Source: Ashinkailepas kermadecensis
Lineage: Eukaryota > Arthropoda > Thecostraca > Neolepadidae
Reading direction: 5' to 3'
DNA: 64,000 bases
NCBI GenBank assembly: GCA_034440615.1
Contig: JAOTOM010002909.1
Coordinates: forward strand, 1 to 64,000
The notes beneath the pieces were generated by a model. The model was given only the letters and a program-made list of their open reading frames with translations, made no database searches and was not told the DNA's origin. Below, piece after piece: positions 23,936 to 34,779 of the stretch. Position 1 is the first letter of the stretch. Each line of letters opens with the position of its first letter. Both the position numbers and the translations under genes were made by a program.

Positions 23936-24978
23936 ACATAAATAACTGGCCTGAAGTTGTCTGCAGAATTAGACATTATAATGTTAGCGATACCTACATG
24001 TAAAAACACTGCCTGAAAGGAATGCAACTGCGCATAGAGCATCATTGTGCAGGGACGGAGGAGGGGGCATACAGGGAAATTGCCGTTATTAACATTTCTC
24101 CTTTCACATTTCCATGAGCCCGATTTTTGTATCCAATTTGCCATCGAAAGCTGCCGAGTTCTTGGAGACAAGAATTGGCTCGTCGGACCAAATCGGTATA
24201 CAAGCGGACATGTTTCACCGTCGGTGGACACTGCTGTTGTTGCACTTACTTGTGGCTTCGTGCGCAGACGTGAGTTTCGCCGCACTGCATGTCCTCGACA
24301 ACTTCTTGTGACGGAAGGAGAGTGACTTCCCGAATTTTAAGAATACTGGCAGGCGTTCTAGAGCGTCTTTCATTGCAAACAGCCGACGGCTGGCTACTGC
24401 GTCAGGTATCGGCGAACGCTGGACTGCCGAACAATGTGTGTGCAGGCAAGCGTTCGGTAGTAGTTATAAACGCTGATACCGACTGGGAATGAGGACTGAC
24501 ACCTCGCAGTGCAGCCGTCGTCTGAGCGGGCACAAGCCAGACAGCCACCGGTCACCGGCCACCGGCCGACGGCACATTAGTGCCAGGGGCGCAGCCAGCC
24601 ACCGGTCACCAGCCGACGGCCGCGGCACATTAGTGCCAGGGACGCAGCCAGGCCTCGGGTAAAATGGCTCGTATGTTTGTTGAAATTGCCTGCTGTGAAG
24701 ACGAAGTTCCGTGAAACCTTGTAAGGAAAACATTTAATTTGGGGAACGGAAGTGGAGAACCATGAAAGCTTGTCCCAGAATATTGTGGAATACGATAACA
24801 ATCAGACCACCTGCACGGCGATTTTTTCATATGCTCATGATGGAAAGAATATCGGTGTCATTGTGAGGAGCAGGACGGTGTAGGGATTAAGTATATTTAG
24901 AAATAATTACAGCATCTCATTATTATTATGCCGAACAACATATAACGGGCTTAAGGCTAGGCATCTTACACGGGTGCG
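23936..24978. other. Non-coding stretch with a short GC-rich tandem duplication
   Basis: At 24,540-24,655 a segment of about 63 bp (CCACCGGTCACC, GGCACATTAGTGCCAGGG, CGCAGCCAG) is present twice; GGCAC/GTGCC within it forms a small palindrome. No gene supported. Confidence 0.6.
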
Positions 24979-25014
24979 GTGTATATATATGTGTGTACAT
25001 ATACATATATTTAT

Positions 25015-25080
<66 letters not shown>

Positions 25081-25124
25081 AAATATATATATACATATAT
25101 ACACACATACACATACACATACAC

Positions 25125-25182
<58 letters not shown>
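24979..25182. repeat. (TA)n and (CA)n microsatellite
   Basis: Mixed TA, CA and TACACA units, about 200 bp, ending at the left edge of the Penelope-like foldback. Confidence 0.97.
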
Positions 25183-25186
<4 letters not shown>

Positions 25187-26455
25187 TGGCTGTTGAAGAG
25201 AAGGGCGCATTTAGCTTTAGCAAGCATTCTGTCTAGGTTTTCGATTGATCGTTTTGTTTTCTTCGTTTCGCTAGATAGCTGGTAAATTATTTCACCAAGT
25301 GACATGTACAGTTATATTCGTTTATTGACGTTTCGGATTCAAACATTGATCCATTTTCAAAATCACCGCTCTGCACAATGCAAATAAACACACACAAGTA
25401 TACTCTAAAAAAACATGAATTGAGCACAGGTTTCACACGAGCTATTCTTGCAACATCATCTCACATTTTGTCAATTCCTGAAGGGCCATCCACATAAACA
25501 AGTATATTCTCATCTGAGCTATTACAACAACCGTGAAGCACTGGATCGCATTTACATCGAATTGTGTTTCCCCCCCCAATTTTTGGTCATGCATTATTCC
25601 AGAGTGACAACGTGACGTGCGTGCTGACTTGTTTGTTTATTTCTGGTGTGTGTTCACGTATGTACAATGACTCGAGCACCATAAGACGGGTTCGGTCCGG
25701 GCAAGACGTGATGACGTGATCACGTCTTGCCCGGACCGAACCCGTCTTATGGTGCTCGAGTTATTGTACATACGTGAACACACACCAGAAATAAACAAAC
25801 AAGTCAGCACACGTCACGTTGTCACTCTGGAAAAGCATGATCAAAAATGGGGGGGAACACATTTGATGTAAATGAGTGCTTCACGGTTGTTGTAATAATT
25901 CAGATGAGAATATACTTGTTTTGTGGTGGCCTCAGGATTGACAAAATTATGATGTTGCGAGAATAGCTGTCGTTGTCACGTACGTAGCACACACGTCACG
26001 TTGTCACTCTGGAATAATGCACGACCAAAAATGGGGGGGAAACACAATTTGATGTAAATGCGATCCACTGCTTCACGGTTGTTGTAATAACTCAAATGAG
26101 AATATACTTGTTTATGTGGATAGCCCTTTAGGAATTGACAAAATGTGAGATGATGTTGCAAGAATAGCTCGTGTGAAACCTGTGCTCAATTCATGTTTTT
26201 TAAGAGTATACTTGTGTGTGTTTATTTGCATTGTGCAGAGCGGTGATTTTGAAAATGGATCCATGTGTGAATCCGAAACGTCAATAAACGAATATAACTG
26301 TACATGTCACTTGGTGAAATAATTTACCATCTATCTAGCGAAACGAAGAAAACAATACGATCAATCGAAAACCTAGACAGAAAACTTGCTAAAGCTAAAT
26401 GCGCTCTTCTTTTCAACAGCCAATGTATAAAAGAAGATATCCTGCCAAAATATAG

Positions 26456-26458
<3 letters not shown>
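25183..26458. mobile_element. Penelope-like element remnant in foldback arrangement
   Basis: The left arm (25,183-25,712, minus orientation) is repeated inverted and almost exactly from 25,719 to about 25,969, then a second, longer inverted copy follows at 25,984-26,458. The inner arms (25,616-25,712 against 25,719-25,815) are nearly perfect around a 6-bp loop. The second copy carries a short frame from ATG 26,304 ([15 protein letters not shown], then EDILPK), a pattern like the region N-terminal to the reverse transcriptase of Penelope-like elements. Upstream, GGAT (26,257) and ATCC (26,271) flank GAAAC (26,275) followed by GTCAATAAA, like the stem II and core of the hammerhead ribozymes known in Penelope long terminal repeats, but the CTGATGA half is eroded. 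Both arms run into (TA)n. Partial inverted copies are known for this class; the assignment is inferred. Confidence 0.6.
26304..26455 (+). pseudogene. N-terminal fragment of a Penelope-like reverse transcriptase
   Basis: About 50 codons from ATG 26,304 end in the (TA)n tract. The left arm encodes a mirrored copy (25,305 downwards) that differs at a few residues, so the frame has been kept in two copies. Helical, Lys-rich text ends in a Cys followed by ILPK, which fits the segment ahead of the catalytic domain in this class. No catalytic motif remains. Confidence 0.45.

Positions 26459-26521
<63 letters not shown>
26459..26521. repeat. (TA)n microsatellite
   Basis: Uninterrupted TA for about 62 bp at the right edge of the foldback. 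Confidence 0.98.
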
Positions 26522-26524
<3 letters not shown>

Positions 26525-26889
26525 TCACAAGCATGATCACGCACAATCATTTGCAAGGGAAGAGGCCTCAGTAAAATTCAGGCACTTATCTTCTTCGCTT
26601 GTTCTTTTAGGATCTGGCAATTATAATTGGGTGAAAACACAACCTTCCCAACAAAGAAGGGAAGCGGCCACCAAGCCCCGCCTCTGACGAGAAATCTGAG
26701 GAGGGCAAGGGCACCGTGGCCACATTTTCATTCTGTGATTGTGTGTGACAGGGAATCTGCATGGGAAGCAGAATTAGTGGCTGCTGGGAGGTAAGGGTAC
26801 ACGTGACTCAGACTCACGTTTGCGCCCAATCCCCGGTCCCCAGTACTTCATGTTCCACAATATGATCCGCGACTGTAACAAGCTGTGCC

Positions 26890-27150
26890 AGCTGGTGACG
26901 TCCTGGTGTGCTCCTGCACCAGACACGGTACACCACAGCTGATCCAATATGCTCCCTGGTGCAATCCTGGGTGTGCACTACACCAGAAACGGTACACCAC
27001 AGCTGACCCAGTGTGCCGCCTGGTGCCACCCTGGGTGTGCTGCTGCACCAGACACGGTACACCACAGCTGACCAAGTGTGCCGCCTGGTGCAGCACTGGG
27101 TGTGCTGCTGCACCAGACATGGTACACCACAATTCGTGCCGCCTACTGCA
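26890..27150. repeat. 65-bp tandem repeat, about 4 units
   Basis: CGGTACACCACAGCTGA recurs at 26,926, 26,990, 27,055 and (as TGGTACACCACAATTC) 27,120, giving a 64-65-bp period. Units contain TGCTGCACCAGACA and CCTGGTGCA. Frames open on the minus strand (to 146 codons) are by-products. Confidence 0.85.
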
Positions 27151-27479
27151 CCCGCCAGCCCAGCATAACACTCTGAAATTTCACACCGGTGCATCCTGTC
27201 ACACAATCCTAACCACTCAATTGTTGCCGAGTGGACGCTCTCGACACTGGACACGGGGCATCACCTAGCGCCGGTGTAAGTGGCACGACCGACTTCCGGC
27301 TGTGTTTTGAAAATATGAACAACCAGCTGTATCTTGAATCCGATGCAAGAGTGACTGTGAATAGAGGCTGCACGATGAATCTCTCTGAAGTTGTCCGCAA
27401 GTACTGAGTGCAGGAGCAGGGCACGCCCTGTTGATCAGCGAAACCCCTGCTCTCTTAGCCAGTATGTCGTCACAGATGC

Positions 27480-27632
27480 CTGGATGGCCGTCACAAGGGT
27501 CAATATGGCCATCACAGGAGCCAGTATGGCCGTCACATGTGCCAGTGTGGCTGTCACATGTGCCAGTGTGGCCGTCACAGGAGCCAGTGTGGCCGTCACA
27601 GGAGTCAGTGTGGCCGTCACGGGGGCCCTCTT
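27480..27632. repeat. 21-bp minisatellite, about 7 units
   Basis: GGCCGTCACAGGAGCCAGTGT-type units repeat about seven times with point changes (CAAGGGTCAATAT, CATGTGCCAGTGT). Confidence 0.9.
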
Positions 27633-29964
27633 AGCCCGCTCCTTAGCAACAAGAAATACATGATATCAAATAAGATTTTTTTTTTTTTGGGGGCGGGGGG
27701 ATTTTCACCTCGCAAATTCAAAATGTGTCGGCACGTTTCGGGCGCCGAAAGCGGTCTCTGTTTAGTGATGCTTTTTTAGTTGGCCCTCCCCTAAGAAAAC
27801 GCTGGTTGCGCCCAATTCTGTTTTGGGCCCAAAGCAACTTGCGGCCCTTTTGGGATAAAGATGACCGCCTAATCTGAAATTAGCACACACAAGTACTCAA
27901 GAACCGGCCTTGGTCCACATTGACCCCATGCGTCTGTAATGACCTCTAGTCAGTAAAGGTCAAAGCTCAGTTTACCAAAAGTGGTCCAAACTGCTTCATA
28001 AGGTAACTTTGTGTGCATAATTTTAATTCAGCGTTGATTGTTACTTTCTGGGGCTCAACATTATGCGTTTGGAACCTAAAAACTATCACCACATATTGAC
28101 CCTCCGTGACTTGACCTGATCTGTACAGGAGCACACTATTGCTATTGGGTCATGCCACCCCTCAATGAACTTCAAATTGAATGGAAAAACACAGTGATAT
28201 TTATTTCGTGAGGTTATCATTCCTGGTTTGCAATCTTTTGGATCGAAATTGAAAAAACTGCAAAATCTGACGAAATCCGCCGGAACATGTTCCCGAAGAA
28301 TCGTCACAGGTCAGTAGCCTGACCTAAAACAAAAAACAAGTTTTACACCAAAGGCTTCACAATTAATGCTCATATGTGTGCGCATAATATGGGCCCGCAA
28401 GACTCCCCCCTCCTCCGTCACAGCCCACTTATGAAAAGCTGGGAGGTTGTAACCCCCTGGGCCACCGAAAGCGGCGGCAAGAGGCCGAAGTCCTGCGTCA
28501 GCTAACCATCGCCAATACACGACATTTCGCCACGTTCGCGAGAACAGCGCGGTGTGTTACCCCTAGGTCATTTCCAAGTTAAAAAGTGAGCCACATGCGT
28601 CGACAGCCAGCGTTTCATGCCCAGCATTTGATTCACTCGCGATTAATGGCCCATTTCTGCATTTTGGGTCACTGGGCGACCTCCAATATCACTTCACAAG
28701 TTATTTTGGTTTCAAAACTGCTAAAGTTTTATTTTCTATCATTACTTGTGTAGGAGCGGTAACAGATACACTCGCTGAATGTGTTGACCAGTATTTCCCA
28801 ATATCCCGGGATATTAGTCATGTGTCATTTGTTATAATTCCACTCATAGGTAAGGGTTTAGGTAAGGAGGGTTGACATAATCATATACATGTTATTAATG
28901 GTGCCCGAAAACACTATTTTGGAGTGACCAGGGGAGAATTACACACCTAGTTCAGTTTTAGGGTGCACATTAACCATACAATTACTTCTAGATCCACAAA
29001 GGTCATTTGACGTCAAGTATTTGGCTTCTCTATCACCCTACCACATCCGCCATTGATGATTTTGGGGCAGTAAGTTAGATGAATTACCGAAAACTCGCGA
29101 TTTTGTAAGGAAAACTATTCGCGATGTTTCCTCTTCTTACGTCATAGGTCAGTGGTCTGACACAATACTTTCAATTTTTACATCATGAGTTCGGCAAAGG
29201 ATGGCCATAGCCTATGCCAGGCTCCGCCCGTGTTTCGATGCTTTGGGGTAACATTGACCTAAACAATAATTTTGGATGCACAAGTCTCCTGCTGCCACTC
29301 ACGGATGGTAGCAGGAGCCAATAGATGTGCCGGGTTCCGTCCTTTCTGCATGGGAGAGACAACGGCTGAGATAACCTCTCTCTCTCCCTCCCTCCACCTC
29401 TTTGTACTTCAACACAATACTGACACCAGCTTTTTTTTCCCACACGTCGATTCAATGATAACTCAAGTGCCGTATTAGGGACTTCAGCAAGGGACTTAGA
29501 GAAAACGAAGAGCACTGGCCCCGCATAGGAGGTGTGCCAAACCAGTTCAAAGGGCATCGAGTGAGCGAACCACAGGAGCATCGATCTCGAGAGGAACTCG
29601 AGAGGAAAGCGCCGTTTCAGTTAGTTGGCACCCCTGGTGCAAATTTAGGCGCCCTCCTAGAGCACTCAGGTGTCTCTCACAGCAGTACTAGAGCAGGCAC
29701 CTTTCTGGGCGCCACTCTTTATAATATAGCCACCTTCCTGGGCTAAGCGAGCGCCCATCATGAGAATGTAGGCACACTTTTCGCAACAAAGGTAGCTGCA
29801 ATAACGCAGTGCAACATAACGCAGCACAACGGCAAAAGTTTCAAGGTGTGCCAAACTGAGACGTGAGGGCAACTAGTCACATATTTCACTGAAGGTGGAA
29901 ATGTCTGCAAAAAAGCCAGACATGCACAACATCCTGATTGCATGGCATCCTGATTGGGGATGCC
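27633..29964. other. Non-coding stretch
   Basis: No gene supported. The stretch from 27,900 to 29,170 carries scattered AGGTCA/TGACCT words and looks related to 16,890-17,530. Frames at 29,183-29,581 and 29,534-29,746 lack domains. Confidence 0.45.
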
Positions 29965-30327
29965 ATGTCTGAGGAGGACATCCTGACTAGACTCGAGCTG
30001 CGGCTAAATTCCTATAAGGAAGCAGTCACAAAAGGATCTCATCGTGAAAAAAAAACATCAGTCCACTGCTGGACAGACGCCTCAACAACAACAGCCATAT
30101 CAACAGAGCTGATGCCTAAGGCCAACCATGAGACCCAGGTGAATCAGATTCAGATGACAACCATGCATAATGTAGTTGAGTCAACTGCTACAGAAGAACC
30201 AATCAAGGACCAGCACATAGTGTCAGCCACAGGAGAAGGAGTAAATGCTGATCAGAAAGCCAGTCACAGAGGCATGAAGCAACTAGAAACAAACAAAAAA
30301 CGAAAAAGCAATGGGGGCTTCCAGTAA
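29965..30327 (+). CDS. Hypothetical 120-residue hydrophilic ORF, possibly the first part of a frameshifted membrane protein
   Basis: ATG at 29,965 opens a 120-codon frame beginning MSEEDILTRLELRL and ending in a Lys/Arg-rich stretch (TNKKRKSNGG) before TAA. Composition is hydrophilic, rich in Thr, Glu and Lys, with no domain I recognise. The stop overlaps a second frame (through 30,474) that starts with WGLPVKVRALLITLVISL, a basic residue then a membrane-like helix, and ends NKNKKK. The two would read as one type II membrane-like protein after a one-base shift. It could be a decayed retroelement or host exon. Repeated CATCCTGATTG at 29,930 and 29,946 is noted. I do not know what it is. Confidence 0.3.
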   Translation: MSEEDILTRLELRLNSYKEAVTKGSHREKKTSVHCWTDASTTTAISTELMPKANHETQVNQIQMTTMHNVVESTATEEPIKDQHIVSATGEGVNADQKASHRGMKQLETNKKRKSNGGFQ

Positions 30328-30474
30328 AAGTAAGAGCCCTGCTCATCACCCTTGTCATCTCACTGATGTCAGTGATGACTCGTATTAACCTCTACCTGCC
30401 GCCACTGAAAATCAATCTTCTGGTAAAAATCCTAGCCAGAGGTGTATCCAGGAACAAAAATAAGAAAAAGTAGC
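30310..30474 (+). pseudogene. Possible membrane-anchor continuation of the preceding ORF
   Basis: Reading from about 30,310 in the next frame gives a segment of about 50 residues with one hydrophobic stretch (ALLITLVISLMSVM) flanked by basic residues and a Lys-rich end at TAG 30,472-30,474. It overlaps the end of the 120-residue frame. Alone it has no start codon context, so I treat it as the frameshifted tail. Confidence 0.25.
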
Positions 30475-30748
30475 ATGTCGTGACTTAAATGCTGAAGTAT
30501 CATAAGCATGGGCTTGGTGCTGGGTGGGCAGGTGCTTGATGATATTTAAGTGAAGCATTCAATGTAAGCATGTGGTAAATTGAGATGAAACAATTTGATT
30601 TTCATACTGTAGGCGTGATCTATATATACCAGTCCTCCCATAACTAATATGTGTGACATCAGAGCGCAATGAGAATCAAAGTTGCAAATTGTTGCTCAAA
30701 TATATAATAATGCATGCATAGTGCATACATATATATATGCATACATAT

Positions 30749-33532
30749 TAGGGTGCCAATAAAAAACGAAAGCTGGATTTTTTAACGGCCCTTAGTGGAA
30801 TACTGTGGGGTGGTGAGAAAACAACGTGTGTAAAATTTGTCGCAATCGAAGTATATTTAGAGGTGGCGCAAGTCGATTGATTGTTCCCCGTATAGACTCC
30901 GATAAGGACTATAAGGAAGGGCATCGTCTCTGGGGTGTTTGTTGGCAATATTGAAGCCTTTTGAGACCTCCCCTTCCTCCAGCTGGGCTGCTGGTCCCCC
31001 TCGCTCTTCAAAACGAGTATTAGCCCCTCTAGGGGCTGGGGGGTATCATGGTTGCCCAAGCCACTCATTGTCTTCCGCTTGGCCGGGGAAGGGAAGCCTT
31101 CGATGTTCCTGGCTGTTGTCGACGGTGCCTCTCGACGACCTGCAAGAGGAATTGGCGCTGATCCTCGTTCTTCGTCAGGCTGAGGTTGAAGGACTGGATC
31201 AGCGCCACCCCTCGCTCCGCCGTGTCGTTGGTGACGTGTAGGCTCGCGACGCGCCGAGACGCCGCGACGAACCCCGTGTCACTCGGCCACTCCTCCGGCT
31301 CCTTCGACAGGAACGCCCTTTCCGCTCCGACGGCGTCGAGGAGGGCGCCGGACGCCTGACTTCCGAACGACGCTAGCGTGGACGAGGCGAGGCGGGCGTC
31401 GGAGACGGTGATGCGCTTCGGCGGTTCCTCGGATCCTTCTTCCCGCTGCATCGCTTCCGCCAGCGCCTTCTTCTCGGCGGTTGGCAAGCGGTGGTCGAAG
31501 AGGGCCATGGCGACCAGTAGCTCGCTCAGGTACCAGAAGTGCCGGGAAGGTCTTCACGTACGCCTTGCCGATCTCAGCGTCGTGAAAGTCGCGGATGTCG
31601 GCGGCCAGTTTCAAGTCATTCGCCGGCGCGAAGGCGGCCACGGGCGCCTCGAACCAGCGGGTCACGTAGACCTCAGCGACGAAGAAGGTGAACCGGCGGA
31701 GGCTGGACAGCTCGCGCGGCGAGCAGAGCTCCCCCAGTTGGGCGGCGAACAGCGTAATCTTCGCAGCGTAGATGGCACGCGCCATCCAGCGCGCGCGGTG
31801 CATGGCGCCCGGTCGCCGGAACTTCACCTTCGGGACGTCGCCCTCGCCACCCAGCAGGACGATGAAGAACTCCAGCATCTCCTTGTAGTCGTCCTGCGGG
31901 TGGCTGGTGTTGAACAGCGCGGCCCACTCCTGCAGAAGTGTGTCCCGCTTGTTCAGGAGGGTGGGCGGCAGCTCGTCGGGCGTTGGCGGCTCCGGCTGGC
32001 TCTGGTCGATGAAAGCCCACCGTTCCTTGAATCGGTTGAAGACGCCGATGTCAGGACCCGACGACGGCCCCATGCAGATAGAGAACGCCTTCTCCAGCAC
32101 CAGCTCGTGTACATGGTGTCGGCAGGCGAGGCTTAGCAGACGCCGACCAAGCTTCTGCTCCAGCAGGGTGCAGGCACCGGCGAGGGCTCCAGTGTTGGCG
32201 GCGGTCGTATCGAACGACATAGCCACCACACGCTCTGCGAGCCCCCAGTCGTCGAGCGCTTCAGCCACGGCGCTCGCCGTCGCCTCTCCAGTCCCACTTG
32301 CCAGCTTGGGAACGCCGATGAGCTTCTGGACGCCGTCGCCGGAGACGAGGATAGCCAACCGATCCACCCGCGTACCGTCGCAATCCGGCAGGATCCTCCC
32401 GTCCCAGTGAACGGTAAGAGGCGTGTCAGGGGCGAAGGTTGTCCTGACTTCCGCGGCCAGTTGGGACCGGTAGCCGGTGCGAGCCTTCCGGATGCTCTTG
32501 GCATTCAGGATCAGCTCCTGAAGATCGTGGCCGAGGCTACTGGCGGTCGCCGCGACGATGCGGAGCGCTTTGCGGTCGCTCACGCCAGTCCGGTCGAGGG
32601 CGCTCGCTAACTCCTGGGAGAGCACGACCTGTGACCTCCGCGCTCGTCGCTTCGGAGGGCTTGCACCGGTCGGCTCAGCGGTAGCAGCCGCCCCGCCGCG
32701 TGCCGGACTGGACTCAACCGAGGAGGAGGATGAGGAGGATGAGGACGCGAGCACCGCGCGTTCGTCCAGCTGCGACGTCGAGGCTTCTCGTGATCGCTTC
32801 TCTGCCGCCACTGTCATCTCCCGGCGCTGAACTCGGCGCTCCAGCACCTTGTCAGCTCCCTGCATGATCCCTCGGCGACCCTTCTCGCGTTGCGCCGCTA
32901 GGAACTCGCGATCAGCCGGGATCGGCATCAAGGTCATCGCGTCGGCGTGGGCGACGTCGAAGAGGTCGCAGAGGGCCTCTTGAAACTCTTCCTCCTTCGT
33001 CTTGTTCGTCGCTCTTCCCTTGCTCTTCACGAGCGCCTTCCAGTCCTTGAACAAGACCTCCACCTTGCGAACGGCGCTTTTTGCCGTCATCGTTGGGATC
33101 CTCGCGGTCTCCCAGAACCTTAGCACCTCTTGGACAATGGCCGCGGCGCTGGTGGCGAAGGTTTTCTTTTCCACGTTGTGGAAGTAGAAAACCCGCTTGA
33201 GCACGTCGCCACGAGAGGGGAGTTTGGCTCCGAGGATGGGGTCGCGGTTTGGCTGCCCCACCAGCCAAACAGTCGTAGCTGCGCGTGAACGAGCCATTCT
33301 GAGGGAAACAATGGGTGATTTAGAACCCTAGCCTTTCAGACTTCGGTTTATGTCATTCGCGAGGAGGAAGACACATAGTACAGGTTTCAATTCACTTGCG
33401 CCACCTCTAAATATAAACCGATTCGCTTCAAATTTTGCATGAGAGGTTTTCTCATTACTGCACAGTATCCCACCAAGGGCGGTTCAAAAATATCAAGTTT
33501 TAAATTTAACCATATGCGCTATTGGCACCCTA
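30749..33532 (-). mobile_element. 2.8-kb DNA transposon with about 130-bp terminal inverted repeats
   Basis: TAGGGTGCCAATA (30,749-30,761) is mirrored exactly at 33,520-33,532. The ends remain alignable inwards: GGAATACTGTG at about 30,798 against the mirrored GGGATACTGTG, GAGAAAAC, and finally TATATTTAGAGGTGGCGCA at 30,852-30,870 mirrored within 33,394-33,415. The element enters an AT-rich ATACATAT/ATATGTAC site, so its target duplication cannot be read with confidence. It encodes one large protein on the minus strand. The interior is far more GC-rich than the flanks. Confidence 0.9.
31065..33297 (-). pseudogene. DDE (RNase H-fold) transposase, hAT-like, with one frameshift
   Basis: ATG 33,297 (context AGAATGG) opens a 672-codon frame; the protein's true C-terminus lies in another frame ending at 31,065. 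The first 150 residues form a putative DNA-binding part (FWETARIP, LFDVAHADA, QREKGRRG). A Ser-rich acidic linker spans about 175-205. The catalytic core follows: D299 in HWDGR, D363 in SFDTTAANTG, a CRHH motif at 392-395 like the C-x-x-H of hAT transposases, and GAMHRARWMARAIY at 497-510. The third acidic residue probably lies in NDTAERGVALIQSFN, which sits in the shifted frame. The change of frame is near 31,539-31,545, after AYVKTFP; both frames keep protein-like text either side, so one extra base is the simplest cause. It would cut and paste the element by binding the inverted ends. I recall multicopy relatives in other invertebrates but cannot name the superfamily with certainty. Confidence 0.8.
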
Positions 33533-33544
33533 ATATGTACATAT

Positions 33545-33608
<64 letters not shown>
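33533..33608. repeat. (TA)n microsatellite between two transposons
   Basis: About 70 bp of TA with one AAAT interruption, lying directly between the transposon end (33,532) and the next inverted-repeat element (33,609). Confidence 0.95.
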
Positions 33609-33609
<1 letters not shown>

Positions 33610-34276
33610 CACTGGCGGATCCAGGGAGGGGCCATTCCGGCCATAGCCCCCCCTGAAGCGCTTAAAAGGGTCCCCCGAAACCAACAGAAGTCAACTAAAT
33701 TAAAATGCAGTAACCTTTTCCGAGGTTAAAAAATAGCGTCAGGATGAAAGAATGTCCAATTTTAAAGGATTTTTTTAATTAAAAATAATTGTTTGGAAGC
33801 CAGTATGGTAGCATAGTAGATTCTGACACACATCGAGGGTTCCATGCTGCTCAAGTTCTGCTTACAGCAAGAGTTGACAAAACCGGATCCTCCAGTGTGT
33901 ACACGTGCACGAACATTGACGTGGTACAAGACGTTGAACGTGAACGTGAACGTTTTGGTAAACAAGAACAAAAATCCGGTAACATAGAAACGGTGGTTGT
34001 AGACTGGGGCCCCTACACAGTAAGTTATGTTATCAATTGTTTTATTTTTATTTTTATTATTATTTTAAAAAATGGGCCCCTTTGCCAAATAGTGGTCGAA
34101 ATCCGGTGCTTTTAACCAAAAATAGTGGGCGAATGGGCACCCTCCAAATCCGTTCGACCCCTCCCCTGATGCAATTCCTAGGTATGCCACTGGGGGAGGG
34201 GGGGGGGTGGGATGGGAGGGGCCGACGCCGAAAACCGAAAGTTACCCCCCCCCAAACCGGTGGGCTAGATCCGCCA

Positions 34277-34280
<4 letters not shown>
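33609..34280. mobile_element. 672-bp non-autonomous inverted-repeat element (MITE-like)
   Basis: ACACTGGCGGATCCAG (33,609-33,624) is mirrored by CTAGATCCGCCAGTGT (34,265-34,280), 15 of 16 positions. Both sides abut TA repeats, consistent with insertion into a TA tract. The interior has C- and G-runs (CCCCCCTGAAG, GGGGGAGGGGGGGGG) and no convincing coding frame. Related ends without partners occur at about 5,798, 47,080 and 54,343. Confidence 0.75.
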
Positions 34281-34355
<75 letters not shown>

Positions 34356-34365
34356 TATATACATG
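34281..34365. repeat. (TA)n microsatellite
   Basis: About 80 bp of TA with one CATATATATACATG end. Confidence 0.97.
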
Positions 34366-34779
34366 TATATAACTACCAATCAATTTAATCATTATGTGCA
34401 TTGGTTAGGTTATGCTAGGTGGGGCTTAGGTATTTTGGAGCAATACAGCCACCACATGCTCCTGCCATCTGTCGGCATGCAGGTAAGCTCTGGTGCCGTT
34501 TGGCGTTTACGGTATCATCTAACGGTATGATTCAAAACTATAGTTAGCACTTACGAAACGTGGTACTTGTGAGCTGGGGTACTTGTGAGCTGACGCGGCG
34601 CCCATAAATTTTATAAATATCTGGCAGCTTTAGCACTTATTAGCCGGGGAACTTGTGAGCTGGGGTTCTTGTTGTATGGTAATGGATCAGATGTATGAAA
34701 TTACCTCGCCCTCCCTGAGGAAACTATGCCATGGATCAGACCAAGGCTATAGAACACCAGGTAGAACGCTCCGCTTCCC
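34366..34779. other. Non-coding stretch
   Basis: No gene. TACTTGTGAGCTGGGG-type words repeat four times between 34,564 and 34,671. Confidence 0.6.

Noticed and set aside
23629..24285. 218-codon minus ORF
   Set aside because: Half of it is the 65-bp tandem repeat; the rest has no domain.
31378..32136. 252-codon plus-strand ORF opposite the transposase
   Set aside because: It is the antisense shadow of a GC-rich real frame with recognised motifs on the minus strand.
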